Assembly: GCA_963774895.1 (NCBI GenBank)
Contig: CAVZGN010000003.1
Location: 1-64,000, forward strand
Origin: REEB76 sp963774895
Lineage (GTDB): Bacteria; Pseudomonadota; Gammaproteobacteria; Natronospirales; REEB76
Direction of reading: 5' to 3'
Length of the DNA: 64,000 bases
Below, piece by piece: positions 17,901 through 26,100 of this stretch. Made by a program: the position numbers and the translations under genes. The notes beneath the pieces are model-generated. The model ran no database searches. It was not told the origin of the DNA and saw only the letters and a program-made list of their open reading frames with translations. The first letter of the stretch is position 1; the number at the start of each line of letters is the position of its first letter.

Positions 17901-19583
17901 ATGAAGAAGTGTTTGCATACCGGTCTCGCATGCGCGTCCCTGGTACTGGCAGGCTGCGTGGCAGCGCCCGTGCAGACGCCACCGCTGGCGTCTGCGGGCC
18001 GCTTCAGCAGCCCCGAGCAGGCGCTCACCTACCATGTAATGCTGGGTGAACTGGCGTTGCAGCGCGGTGACTCAAAGACCGGTGTCCAGCAATATGCAAG
18101 TGCGGCGCAAGTGAGCACCAATCCCACGTTGGCACAGTTTGCGACCTTGCTTGCATATAAGGACGGCGATGACTCGCTGGCACTGGAATTGACCCATCGA
18201 TGGCTACAGCTGGCTCCCAAGGACAATAGTGCGCGCCATTTCGAAGCGGTCCTGAACACGCGTCTGGGTAACGTGAACATCGCAGTCAATGAATTCGAGA
18301 AACTTCTGGCAGAATCCCCGGGAGATAATCTGCAGTTGATAAGCGAGCTACTCGGCCAGGAGACCAATCCCAAGCAGGGGTTGCCGGTGATGCAGGAGCT
18401 TGCGGCCGGGCGGCCAGAATCAGCACCAGCGCATTTTGCCCTGGCGCAGTTGGCCATGCACTATCAAAATGGACGGCTGGCCATCGACGAGACACGCCGG
18501 GCGTTGATCCTGAAACCGGATTTTGACCAGGCATTGATACTGGAAGCGCGGGCCTTACTGGCAGCCGGGAAAAACACTGAAGCCCTGTTACTGCTCAAAA
18601 CGCATGCCGAAGCGCAACCGGATAATATCCGCGTGCACCTGGCTTATGCTGCGGTCTTGGCCCAGACAGGGCAAGACCCACAGGCGCAGGCGGAGTTCAT
18701 CGAGATCAACAAGCGGCATCCCGACAATCCGGACGCACTGTATTCACTCGGGCTGCTGGCTCTTCAAGACAATGACTTGACCGCAGCAGCGGATTATTTC
18801 ACGCGCCTGCTGAAAACCGGGCAGCGCGACAATGATGCTCGTTACTACCTCGGCAATACATCGGAACTGGCGAAACGCTATCCCGAGGCCTTGCAGTGGT
18901 ATCAGCAGGTCAGTGGCGGAAATAACTGGCTGACTGCCCAGATCAGCATGGCCCGCGTGCTCATGAGCCAGCACAAACCGGATGCGGCACGCAATTATAT
19001 TGATGACATCGTCGAGGCCGACCCGGATGACAGCGTGCAATTACGCATCGCCGAAGCACAGCTATTCAGCGAGGCCGGCGACAATAAGACCGCCTTACAG
19101 GTGTTCGAGCAGGGATTGACCGAGAATCCCGGAAATCCAGACCTGATGTATACGCGCGCACTGCTGCAGGAAGATATGGGAGATGCGGCGGCGGCCGAAA
19201 ACGGTCTGCGGCAGATCCTCGCCGAGCAACCGGACAATGCCGATGCCCTCAACGCTCTAGGCTACATGCTGGTCGTGCATTCGACCGATTATCAGCAAGC
19301 GCGCGGCTATATAGAGAAAGCCTTGCAACTCAAACCCGATGATCCAGCCATCATCGACAGCATGGGCTGGGTAGAATACCGGCTGGGCAATTACCCGCAG
19401 GCCTTGGGTTATCTGCGCAAGGCCTATGCACAACTCGCCGATCCGGAAGTGGCTGCCCACCTGGTCGAGGTGCTGTGGGTCAGCGGCGACAAACAAGAAG
19501 CGCATAGCATCTGGAGCAGCGCGCTCAAGCAACATCCGGGTGACGCCGCGCTCCTGAAGGTCGGTGAGCGATTCTCCCCATGA
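17901..19583 (+). CDS. TPR-repeat outer membrane lipoprotein
   Basis: A 560-residue lipoprotein with signal MKKCLHTGLACASLVLAGC (lipobox LAGC), so it is expected on the outer or inner membrane facing the periplasm. The mature part is built almost entirely of TPR helical repeats; clear units include NPDALYSLGLLALQDNDLTA and ADALNALGYMLVVHSTDYQQ. It resembles the TPR proteins routinely encoded just upstream of lolB in gammaproteobacteria, which are proposed scaffolds in envelope assembly. The start at 17901 gives the signal peptide directly; the longer frame from 17784 does not. It overlaps lolB by 4 bases. Confidence 0.9.
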   Translation: MKKCLHTGLACASLVLAGCVAAPVQTPPLASAGRFSSPEQALTYHVMLGELALQRGDSKTGVQQYASAAQVSTNPTLAQFATLLAYKDGDDSLALELTHRWLQLAPKDNSARHFEAVLNTRLGNVNIAVNEFEKLLAESPGDNLQLISELLGQETNPKQGLPVMQELAAGRPESAPAHFALAQLAMHYQNGRLAIDETRRALILKPDFDQALILEARALLAAGKNTEALLLLKTHAEAQPDNIRVHLAYAAVLAQTGQDPQAQAEFIEINKRHPDNPDALYSLGLLALQDNDLTAAADYFTRLLKTGQRDNDARYYLGNTSELAKRYPEALQWYQQVSGGNNWLTAQISMARVLMSQHKPDAARNYIDDIVEADPDDSVQLRIAEAQLFSEAGDNKTALQVFEQGLTENPGNPDLMYTRALLQEDMGDAAAAENGLRQILAEQPDNADALNALGYMLVVHSTDYQQARGYIEKALQLKPDDPAIIDSMGWVEYRLGNYPQALGYLRKAYAQLADPEVAAHLVEVLWVSGDKQEAHSIWSSALKQHPGDAALLKVGERFSP

Positions 19584-20212
19584 TCACACGGGTGATATTG
19601 CTTGCGGGTCTGCTGATGCTCACCGGCTGCGTGAGTGTGCCGGGCACAGCACCCACGGGCCTACCTGATGAAAGCGCCTGGCAACTGCGGCGTGTGCAAT
19701 TGGAAAAACTGGCAGATTGGGAACTGCAGGGCCGTGTCGGCATCATCAATGGCAAAGATGGCGGGAGCGGTTCCATGGAATGGAAACAGCGTGGACAGTT
19801 TCTGGCTTTCAGTTTCCGCGGACCTTTTGGTGCCGGTGCTTTACAGGTGCAGGGTGATGCCAATGCCTTATGGGTACGCAGTTCCCGTGGCGACGATTTC
19901 ATCACCACTGATCCAGAGCAGGATTTCAGCCAACGTCTGCGTCTTCCGTTGCCGGTACTAAGCATGCGCTATTGGATGCTGGGCCTGCCCGATCCGCATG
20001 CGGCATTCACCAAGACTGTTGACACCAAGGGCCTTCTGGTGACCCTCACACAACGCGGCTGGCATGTGGATTATCAGGCTTATGCCACGTTTAGTGGCTA
20101 TGATTTGCCGACCCGTCTCCAGATCGAGCGCGATTCAGTGCAAATTAAAGTCGCAGTCAATGAGTGGCAGCTGCAGGCAGACATAGACCAACATCCTGCA
20201 AGCGCGCAATGA
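19580..20212 (+). CDS. lolB: outer membrane lipoprotein receptor LolB
   Basis: LolB accepts lipoproteins from the periplasmic carrier LolA and inserts them into the outer membrane. The 210-residue protein has the lipobox LTGC near residue 17, the WELQGRVGI strand typical of LolB, and the beta-barrel half-pipe pattern with WMLGLPDP near the middle. It overlaps the TPR gene (ATGA) and the next gene ispE (ATGA), so the three are translationally coupled. Confidence 0.93.
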   Translation: MITRVILLAGLLMLTGCVSVPGTAPTGLPDESAWQLRRVQLEKLADWELQGRVGIINGKDGGSGSMEWKQRGQFLAFSFRGPFGAGALQVQGDANALWVRSSRGDDFITTDPEQDFSQRLRLPLPVLSMRYWMLGLPDPHAAFTKTVDTKGLLVTLTQRGWHVDYQAYATFSGYDLPTRLQIERDSVQIKVAVNEWQLQADIDQHPASAQ

Positions 20213-21069
20213 CGACTTCGATAAGCAGCGGCTGGCCGGCGCCCGCCAAACTCAACCTGTTCCTGCATATCACGGGTCGGCGCGCGGATGGCTATCATCT
20301 GCTGCAGACATTGTTTCAGTTCCTGGAGCATGGCGATTCTCTGGATTTTGGCATGCGCGATGACGGCGAGATCACGCGTCCACGTGGATCGCAGCAGGTG
20401 CCCGAACCAGACGATCTGGTGGTGCGCGCGGCCCGGCTGTTACAGGCGCACACCAAAACCCATCAAGGCGTCGCGATCCATGTGCATAAACGCTTGCCGG
20501 AAGGCGGCGGACTTGGGGGGGGCAGTTCCGATGCAGCTACCACCCTGGTGGCTCTGAACCGTCTTTGGAACACAGGCCTGAGCCCGCAGGAACTGAGCCA
20601 CCTGGGCTTGGAGTTGGGAGCGGACGTACCGCTGTTTATCCTGGGGAAAGCGGCCTGGGCAGAAGGTGTCGGCGAGTTACTGACTCCAGTGGAGCCACCC
20701 GAACCCTGGTATATAGTGATTCAGCCGGCATGCAAGATTCTCACCCGGGAGATTTACCAGGCCCCTGAATTGACACGAAATTCCGCTGCAATCACAATAA
20801 CGGGCTTTTATGCGGGTGTAACCCGCAACGACTTTGAGCCGCTGGTGCGCAAGCGCTATCCGGCTGTGGCGGAAGCCCTGGATTGGCTGGCTCAACGGAC
20901 GCCGGCACGGCTCACCGGCACCGGGGCCTGTGTGTTCGGCAGCTTCGACCAGGAAAGCGCGGCGCAGCGCACACTGGCGAACCTGCCGAAGACTTGGCGG
21001 GGATTCATCGCCCGGGGACGCAATCGCTCACCCCTGCTAGACCGGCTGGCGATGGCACGAGACCGGTAA
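20209..21069 (+). CDS. ispE: 4-diphosphocytidyl-2-C-methyl-D-erythritol kinase
   Basis: IspE phosphorylates CDP-methylerythritol in the MEP isoprenoid pathway. The 286-residue protein shows the GHMP-kinase start PAPAKLNLFLHITGRRADGYH, the ATP loop LPEGGGLGGGSSDAA and the C-terminal LTGTGACVFGSF glycine motif. The ATG at 20209 overlaps the lolB stop; an upstream in-frame start at 20164 lies inside lolB. tRNA-Gln follows 6 bases after the stop. Confidence 0.96.
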   Translation: MTTSISSGWPAPAKLNLFLHITGRRADGYHLLQTLFQFLEHGDSLDFGMRDDGEITRPRGSQQVPEPDDLVVRAARLLQAHTKTHQGVAIHVHKRLPEGGGLGGGSSDAATTLVALNRLWNTGLSPQELSHLGLELGADVPLFILGKAAWAEGVGELLTPVEPPEPWYIVIQPACKILTREIYQAPELTRNSAAITITGFYAGVTRNDFEPLVRKRYPAVAEALDWLAQRTPARLTGTGACVFGSFDQESAAQRTLANLPKTWRGFIARGRNRSPLLDRLAMARDR

Positions 21070-21075
21070 TCATAA

Positions 21076-21150
21076 TGGGGCGTAGCCAAGTGGTAAGGCA
21101 GCGGGTTTTGATCCCGCCATCCCCAGGTTCGAATCCTGGCGCCCCAGCCA
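21076..21150 (+). tRNA. tRNA-Gln (TTG)
   Basis: A full 75-base cloverleaf with encoded CCA: acceptor TGGGGCG (21076-21082) pairs with CGCCCCA (21140-21146), the anticodon stem GCGGG/CCCGC encloses TTTTGAT with anticodon TTG at 21108-21110, and the T arm carries GGTTCGAATCC. Its position between ispE and prs is conserved in gammaproteobacteria. Confidence 0.97.
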
Positions 21151-21212
21151 ATTGACTATATGGGATGCAGGGGCGTCCCGATAAGGTGATACCAGAGACA
21201 AGCGAGGGCGCG

Positions 21213-22166
21213 GTGGCAACAGGCAGCATGATGGTGTTCGCAGGTAACGCCAACCCGCAGTTGGGCGGCAGGATCGCTAACCATCTGCGTTTGTCCTTGG
21301 GCAAGGCGCAGGTGGGCCGTTTTAGTGACGGCGAAGTGGCCCTGGAGCTGATGGAAAACGTCCGCGGCCGCGACGTATTCATCGTACAATCCACCTGCCC
21401 GCCCACCAACGACAACCTTATGGAGTTGCTGGTAATGGCCGACGCCCTGCGGCGCGCATCGGCAGCGCGCATCACGGCGGTGGTACCGTATTTTGGGTAC
21501 GCGCGCCAGGACCGGCGCCAGCGTGCCGCGCGTGTGCCGATAACCGCCAAGCTGGTGGCCAACATGGTGGTATCGGCGGGCGTCAATCGTGTACTCACGG
21601 TGGATTTGCATGCTGACCAAATCCAGGGGTTCTTCGACATCCCGGTGGATAACGTGTATGCATCGCCGGTACTGCTAGGCGACGTGTGGAAACAGAAATT
21701 CAAGAACCTGATCGTGGTGTCGCCGGATGTAGGCGGTGTAGTCAGGGCCCGAGCGCTGGCCAAGCGCCTGGATGACGCGGATCTGGCTATCATCGACAAG
21801 CGCCGGCCACGACCGAATGAAGCACAGGTGATGAACATCATCGGCGAGGTCGAAGGCAAGACCTGTGTGATCGTGGATGACCTGGTGGATACGGCTGGCA
21901 CCTTGTGTCTGGCTGCCAAGGCCTTGAAAGACCAGCGTGCCGCCAAGGTGCTGGCCTACATCACGCATCCGGTACTGTCGGGCAAGGCGATTGAGAACAT
22001 CGATGCATCGGTGCTGGATGAACTGGTGGTGACCGACACCATCCCGCTGCGCGAGAAAGCCCAAGCTTGCAGCAAGATCCGGCAATTAAGCATCGCGCAG
22101 CTGCTGGCCGAGACCATGCGCCGCGTGAGTGATGAGGAATCGGTCTCCTCGCTTTATATAGATTAG
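21213..22166 (+). CDS. prs: ribose-phosphate pyrophosphokinase
   Basis: Prs makes PRPP from ribose-5-phosphate and ATP for nucleotide, histidine and tryptophan synthesis. Family features seen: FAGNANPQLGGRIA at the start, GRFSDGEVALEL, the ATP flexible loop YFGYARQDRRQRAARVPI, and the PRPP-binding VIVDDLVDTAGT. The GTG at 21213 is chosen because GCGAGG lies 5-6 bases upstream and it gives near-normal length (317 residues); ATG 21228 (MMVFAGNA) and ATG 21165 are alternatives. A REP-like palindrome follows the stop at once. Confidence 0.95.
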   Translation: MATGSMMVFAGNANPQLGGRIANHLRLSLGKAQVGRFSDGEVALELMENVRGRDVFIVQSTCPPTNDNLMELLVMADALRRASAARITAVVPYFGYARQDRRQRAARVPITAKLVANMVVSAGVNRVLTVDLHADQIQGFFDIPVDNVYASPVLLGDVWKQKFKNLIVVSPDVGGVVRARALAKRLDDADLAIIDKRRPRPNEAQVMNIIGEVEGKTCVIVDDLVDTAGTLCLAAKALKDQRAAKVLAYITHPVLSGKAIENIDASVLDELVVTDTIPLREKAQACSKIRQLSIAQLLAETMRRVSDEESVSSLYID

Positions 22167-22168
22167 GC

Positions 22169-22219
22169 ATCGCGACGGCACGTCGCTCCTATATGGTAGG
22201 AGCGGTTTGTAGCCGCGAT
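22169..22219. repeat. REP-type inverted doublet
   Basis: ATCGCGACGGCACGTCGCTCC on one side and GGAGCGGTTTGTAGCCGCGAT on the other are imperfect reverse complements around TATATGGTA. The word GTAGGAGCGG..TAGCCGCGA is the well-known gammaproteobacterial REP core. A T-rich stretch follows, so it can also act as the prs terminator. Confidence 0.65.
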
Positions 22220-22284
22220 TCTTTTGGTGGAGCCTCTCCTGGTCGCGGGGAGGCATTTGTTAAACGCAACTGGAGATATCAGAC

Positions 22285-23148
22285 ATGGCTATCAGCTTTA
22301 ATCTGAGCGCTGAGGTCCGTAACGATAAGGGGAAAGGTGCGAGCCGCCGCCTGCGTCGTATGGGCAAAGTGCCGGGCATTCTATACGGGGCCGGCGAGCC
22401 GTCGGTGGATTTGGCATTCGACCATAACGAACTGCGCAACAATCTTTCCTATGAGGCGTTCTATTCGCACATCCTCAAGATCAAGGTCGGCAAACACGAA
22501 CACCAGGCAATCGTGAAAGACCTGCAACGTCATCCGGTCAAGCCGGTGATCATGCACCTGGATCTGATGCGCGTGAAGGATGATGTGGAGATCCGCGTGC
22601 ATGTGCCGCTGCATTTCCTGGGTGAGAAGGAAGCCATCGGCGTCAAGCAACAGGGCGGTGTGGTATCGCGCAACCTCATCGAGGTGGAGATCGCCTGCCT
22701 GCCGCGTTATCTGCCCGAGTATATCGACGTGGATGTCACCAACCTGGAACTGAATCACGCGCTGCATTTGTCGGACCTCAAGCTTCCCGAAGGCGTGCGC
22801 ATCGTGCAGCTCGCCTATGGCGAAGAACACGATCTGCCGGTGGTAGCCATCCATCATCCGCGTATCACCGTCGAGGAAGAGCCGGTGGCGGAAGCCGCGG
22901 TCGCCGCCGAAGGCGAGGCCGCAGCGCCGGCGGAAGGCGCCGTCGCAGCGCCGGGTGCCGAAGGCAAACCGGCCGCCGATGCCAAGGCAGCTCCCGCCGG
23001 CAAGGGCGTGCCCGCTGGCAAGGGCGTATCCGCACCTGGAGCTGCACCCGCAGGGAAAGCGGCGGCCTCGGGATCCGGCAAAGTCGCGCCGGGCGCTCCA
23101 GCAGGCAAGGCTGCACTGACAGCCGACAAAGGCAAGGACAAGAAGTAA
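22285..23148 (+). CDS. rplY: 50S ribosomal protein L25/Ctc with low-complexity tail
   Basis: L25 binds 5S rRNA. This is the long Ctc/TL5 form: an N-terminal L25 domain (residues 1-95, SFNLSAEVRNDKGKGASRR, the RRMGKVPGILYG motif) and the C-terminal beta domain to about residue 195 (LHLSDLKLPEGV). After residue ~200 comes an ~85-residue tail of Ala, Pro, Gly, Lys and Glu, with AGKG and APAGK words repeated, ending KGKDKK. Such tails exist in Ctc homologues but this one is long and histone-H1-like. A strong terminator follows, and pth is next. Confidence 0.95.
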   Translation: MAISFNLSAEVRNDKGKGASRRLRRMGKVPGILYGAGEPSVDLAFDHNELRNNLSYEAFYSHILKIKVGKHEHQAIVKDLQRHPVKPVIMHLDLMRVKDDVEIRVHVPLHFLGEKEAIGVKQQGGVVSRNLIEVEIACLPRYLPEYIDVDVTNLELNHALHLSDLKLPEGVRIVQLAYGEEHDLPVVAIHHPRITVEEEPVAEAAVAAEGEAAAPAEGAVAAPGAEGKPAADAKAAPAGKGVPAGKGVSAPGAAPAGKAAASGSGKVAPGAPAGKAALTADKGKDKK

Positions 23149-23152
23149 GCAG

Positions 23153-23187
23153 GCGCCGGCCCACGCTTGTGGGCCGGCGCTTACTTT
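23153..23187 (+). terminator. strong terminator between rplY and pth
   Basis: GCGCCGGCCCAC (23153-23164) and GTGGGCCGGCGC (23169-23180) form a perfect 12-bp stem with a GCTT loop, followed by TTACTTT. It lies 10 bases before the pth start, so it may attenuate rather than fully block readthrough into pth. Confidence 0.8.
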
Positions 23188-23196
23188 GCACTACGC

Positions 23197-23820
23197 ATGG
23201 CAGCCTCTACGCCTATACAGCTCGTGGTCGGCCTCGGCAATCCCGGGGCCGATTACGTTTTGACGCGCCACAATGCCGGCTTCTGGTTCGTGGAAGCGCT
23301 GGCGCGCGCCCATGGCGCCAGCTTCCGGCACGAACGCAAGTTCAGTGGTGATGTCTGCAGGATCACCATCGGGAGCCGCGAGCTGCGTTTGCTGAAACCC
23401 GAGACTTTCATGAACCGTAGTGGCCAGTCGATGCAGGCCATGGCGGCTTACCTGAAGCTTGCGCCGGAGGCCATCCTCGTAGCCCATGACGACCTGGATC
23501 TGCCAGCCGGCGTAGTGAGGCTTAAGCAGGGTGGCGGCCATGGCGGGCATAACGGCCTAAAGGACATCATCGAGCGTTTGGGTGAGGATTTTTTACGCCT
23601 GCGTTTCGGCATCGGCCGACCGCCGCAGGATAAAGAAGTCATCGATTATGTATTGCAGCGTGCCAGCGAAGCTGATCAATCCCAGATCATGGAAGCCGTA
23701 GCGGCAGCAATGCAGGTCATGCCACGGATCGTGAATGGCGAGTTGGAAAAAGCCATGCACGAGCTGCACAGTCGCGGCGTGGCGCCGCGCAACCAGCGCC
23801 AATCAGAAAATGGATTGTGA
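23197..23820 (+). CDS. pth: peptidyl-tRNA hydrolase
   Basis: Pth frees tRNA from peptidyl-tRNAs that drop off the ribosome. The protein of 207 residues begins MAASTPIQLVVGLGNPG; family signatures seen are GLGNPGADYVLTRHNAGFW (catalytic His), KPETFMNRSGQS, and VAHDDLDLPAGVVRLKQ followed by GGGHGGHNGLKDI. An in-frame upstream start at 23167 lies inside the terminator stem and is unlikely. It sits between rplY and ychF as in many gammaproteobacteria. Confidence 0.95.
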   Translation: MAASTPIQLVVGLGNPGADYVLTRHNAGFWFVEALARAHGASFRHERKFSGDVCRITIGSRELRLLKPETFMNRSGQSMQAMAAYLKLAPEAILVAHDDLDLPAGVVRLKQGGGHGGHNGLKDIIERLGEDFLRLRFGIGRPPQDKEVIDYVLQRASEADQSQIMEAVAAAMQVMPRIVNGELEKAMHELHSRGVAPRNQRQSENGL

Positions 23821-23828
23821 CGTTTGCT

Positions 23829-23941
23829 CCCTCTCCCTCGATAGGAGAGGGCTCGCCGCGCAGCGATGAGCGGGCACACAGGATGTGTGCCCTGGACTTT
23901 CAGGCGGAACAGGATGTGTAACCTGAAAGTGGTGAGGGTGA
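23829..23941. repeat. intergenic multi-hairpin repeat before ychF
   Basis: Three hairpins follow in series: CCCTCTCC/GGAGAGGG (23829-23851); GGGCACA around CAGGATG (about 23872-23892, GGGCACACAGGATGTGTGCCC); and ACTTTCAGG..CCTGAAAGT (about 23897-23930) with a second CAGGATG in its loop. The outer words CTCCCTCTCC and GGTGAGGGTGA are those of a common intergenic repeat in gammaproteobacteria. The heptamer CAGGATG recurs as CATCCTG at the tip of a hairpin at 26007-26013. Confidence 0.6.
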
Positions 23942-23989
23942 AAATAAAGCGACAGCATGAGTGCACTATTTCTAGGCGGGATATAGATC

Positions 23990-25081
23990 ATGAGTCTCAA
24001 ATGCGGCATCGTCGGCCTGCCGAACGTGGGCAAGTCCACGCTGTTCAACGCCCTCACTAAGGCGGGCATCGCCGCGGAAAATTATCCGTTCTGCACCATC
24101 GATCCCAACGTGGGCGTAGTACCGGTGCCGGATGCGCGCCTCCAGGCGCTGGCGGCCATCGTGCATCCGCAGAAACTGGTACCGGCGGCGGTGGAGTTCG
24201 TGGATATCGCTGGGCTGGTGGCCGGCGCCTCCAAGGGCGAAGGCCTGGGCAACCAATTTCTGTCCCATATCCGCGAGACCGATGCCATCGCGCATGTGGT
24301 GCGTTGTTTCGAGAATGCCGATGTGGTGCATGTTACCGGCAAGGTCGATCCGATCTCGGATATCGAAACCATCAACACCGAACTGGCGCTGGCCGACCTG
24401 GAAGCCGTGGGCCGGGCGCTGGAGCGCAATGTGCGCGTGGCCAAATCCGGCGACAAGGAAGCCGTGGCACGCCAGCAGGTGCTGGAGCGACTCAAAGCCC
24501 ACCTGGATCAGGCCAAACCGGCGCGTTCTCTCGGACTAACCTCGGAAGAGCAGGCGCTGGTGCGTGAATTCGGACTGCTGACACTCAAACCCACCATGTA
24601 CGTTGCCAACGTGGATGAGCACGGTTTCAGCAATAACCCGCTGCTGGAGAAAGTACGGGTGATTGCGGAAACAGAAAAATCCGAAGTGGTAGTGGTATGC
24701 GCGGCCATGGAAGCGGAAATCGCCGAACTGGAGGATGCCGACAAGGCCGAGTTCCTCAAGGATATGGGCCTTTCCGAGCCCGGCTTGGATCGCGTCATCC
24801 GCGTGGCCTACAGACTGCTGGGGCTGGAGACCTATTTCACCGCTGGCCCCAAGGAAGTGCGCGCCTGGACCATCCATAAAGGTTTCACCGCACCCCAGGC
24901 TGCGGGCGTGATCCACACGGATTTCGAGAAAGGCTTCATCCGTGCGGAAGTGGTGGCGTACGATGACTATATAAAGTACCAGGGCGAAGCTGGTGCCCGC
25001 GAGGCAGGCAAGTGGCGGCTGGAGGGCAAGGAATATCTGGTCAGGGAAGGCGATGTGATGCACTTCCGCTTCAACGTCTAA
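23990..25081 (+). CDS. ychF: redox-regulated ATPase YchF/OLA1
   Basis: YchF is an Obg-family P-loop protein that binds ATP rather than GTP and associates with ribosomes. The 363-residue length is standard. Seen: P-loop GLPNVGKSTLFNALT (residues ~8-22), the IDPNVGVV switch I segment, switch II VDIAGLVAGASKGEGLGNQF, a coiled-coil insert around 130-190 and the C-terminal TGS domain ending DVMHFRFNV. It is downstream of pth, a conserved pairing. Confidence 0.97.
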   Translation: MSLKCGIVGLPNVGKSTLFNALTKAGIAAENYPFCTIDPNVGVVPVPDARLQALAAIVHPQKLVPAAVEFVDIAGLVAGASKGEGLGNQFLSHIRETDAIAHVVRCFENADVVHVTGKVDPISDIETINTELALADLEAVGRALERNVRVAKSGDKEAVARQQVLERLKAHLDQAKPARSLGLTSEEQALVREFGLLTLKPTMYVANVDEHGFSNNPLLEKVRVIAETEKSEVVVVCAAMEAEIAELEDADKAEFLKDMGLSEPGLDRVIRVAYRLLGLETYFTAGPKEVRAWTIHKGFTAPQAAGVIHTDFEKGFIRAEVVAYDDYIKYQGEAGAREAGKWRLEGKEYLVREGDVMHFRFNV

Positions 25082-25090
25082 CTTCGGCCG

Positions 25091-25197
25091 TGCATACAGC
25101 CGCATCTGTAGCGTTGGGCTCCATCGGCCGTGCTCAACGTACTATTTGTACGCCTCCGCCGACCTCAGTCGCCCGCCTAACATCTGCAGCTGTATGC
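25091..25197. repeat. 107-bp imperfect palindrome
   Basis: TGCATACAGCCGCATCTGTAG at 25091 and its imperfect complement ending CTGCAGCTGTATGC at 25197 are the outer arms; inner arms pair loosely (CTCCATCGGCCG with the region of CCGCCGACC), and CGTAC..GTACG caps the tip at 25138-25152. It is non-coding, between ychF and a minus-strand gene. The form is that of a MITE-like or REP-like element; no transposase is present. Confidence 0.55.
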
Positions 25198-25232
25198 GCG
25201 GCCTCGCTGACCAGGAAGGTATGTTTCGTTTA

Positions 25233-25658
25233 TTACTTTTCTTTGTAAATAAAGCCGGCGACCACAGTGGCGATAATGGCGCCGACCCACAGGTCCAGCA
25301 TCCACCACAGGGGAACTGTGCGCACTAGTGGTAACCAGGAGGTAACGCTGAGGTTAATGGGAAAACTGGCAGCGAAACCTAGGATGACACCTAATTTAAG
25401 TGCAGTCTTGGGACCCGGTCCCCAACTGGTACGTACTGCGGCATACAGTAAAGCGGCAATACCTGAGAGCAGAAACAGTGTCACGATCCAGGTGACCATG
25501 AATGTCACTGTTCCATAACGGGCCTGCGCCAGGATATGGCCGGCTGAACCTTCTGCCATGTACGTGGATCCCAAAATTCCCATGTTGACGATCATGCTCC
25601 ATATCGTCCAGGCGACGCCGCCAGCGAGGGCGCCGTAGAGGATGCGTTTGCTGTTCAT
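25233..25658 (-). CDS. hypothetical four-helix membrane protein
   Basis: A 141-residue protein with about four membrane segments: an N-terminal helix with small residues (ILYGALAGGVAWTIWSMIV), helix 2 near 50-72, helix 3 near 85-105 and helix 4 near 118-138, ending in KEK. I do not assign a family. GC content and codon use match the core genome. It has its own upstream region of about 80 bases before the tRNA-Met promoter. Confidence 0.7.
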   Translation of the reverse strand: MNSKRILYGALAGGVAWTIWSMIVNMGILGSTYMAEGSAGHILAQARYGTVTFMVTWIVTLFLLSGIAALLYAAVRTSWGPGPKTALKLGVILGFAASFPINLSVTSWLPLVRTVPLWWMLDLWVGAIIATVVAGFIYKEK

Positions 25659-25739
25659 TGATGCTGCTCCTTAAATGGGGTAAGCCCCGGAAATGACGCG
25701 TGGAAGTGTACGCTCGCATCCAGCAAAAGCGCTAATTCC

Positions 25740-25768
25740 TTGACTTGCAAGGCTGGAAAACCGAGAAT
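25740..25768 (+). promoter_or_regulatory. promoter of tRNA-Met
   Basis: TTGACT (25740-25745) and GAGAAT (25763-25768) are spaced by 17 bases, followed by a GC-rich discriminator GCGCCCC about 25 bases before the tRNA. GC-rich discriminators are typical of stringently controlled stable-RNA promoters. Confidence 0.55.
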
Positions 25769-25792
25769 CAGCGCCCCTCGATTTCATCCCAT

Positions 25793-25869
25793 GGCTACGT
25801 AGCTCAGCCGGTTAGAGCGCGGCACTCATAATGCTGAGGTCGGTGGTTCGAGTCCACCCGTAGCCACCA
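25793..25869 (+). tRNA. tRNA-Met, elongator (CAT)
   Basis: A 77-base cloverleaf with encoded CCA. Acceptor GGCTACG pairs with CGTAGCC; the anticodon loop CTCATAA carries CAT at 25827-25829; the T arm is GGTGGTTCGAGTCCACC. The acceptor and D arm match elongator Met tRNA of E. coli rather than initiator or Ile2. Decayed pieces of this tRNA recur downstream. Confidence 0.95.
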
Positions 25870-25914
25870 AATACAAATAATCATTGTTAAGAATCACGCG
25901 ATGGCGGTGCTAAA

Positions 25915-26055
25915 CCGACCTCAGCATTATGATGCTGATTTAAAGGTCGGTGTTTCTCCGGCGAGCTACGCCGTCCGTGGCTTCGCTCTCGCCGGTCCAG
26001 GACAGACATCCTGTCTGCCCGCGCGAAGCTGAGCTTCGCGCCCACCCGTAGCCAC
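25915..26055. repeat. tRNA-Met-derived hairpin unit A
   Basis: The unit begins with CCGACCTCAGCATTATGA, the reverse complement of the neighbouring tRNA-Met anticodon arm, folded back on ATGCTGA..GGTCGG. It ends with CCCACCCGTAGCCAC, the tRNA's 3' end in direct orientation. Between them lie hairpins: CCGGCGAG..CTCGCCGG, GGACAGACATCCTGTCTG and GCGCGAAGCT-G-AGCTTCGCGC (26021-26041). It reads like a tRNA 3' half whose T arm was invaded by hairpin cassettes. No coding potential. Confidence 0.65.
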
Positions 26056-26100
26056 TAAATAAGCATTACCTTTCATTGGACTGACGGCTGTAATGTTGTG

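Noticed and set aside
21005..21946. 313-codon minus-strand frame over tRNA-Gln and prs
   Set aside because: It covers a tRNA and a clear housekeeping gene on the other strand; Arg/Ser-rich composition is typical of a shadow frame.
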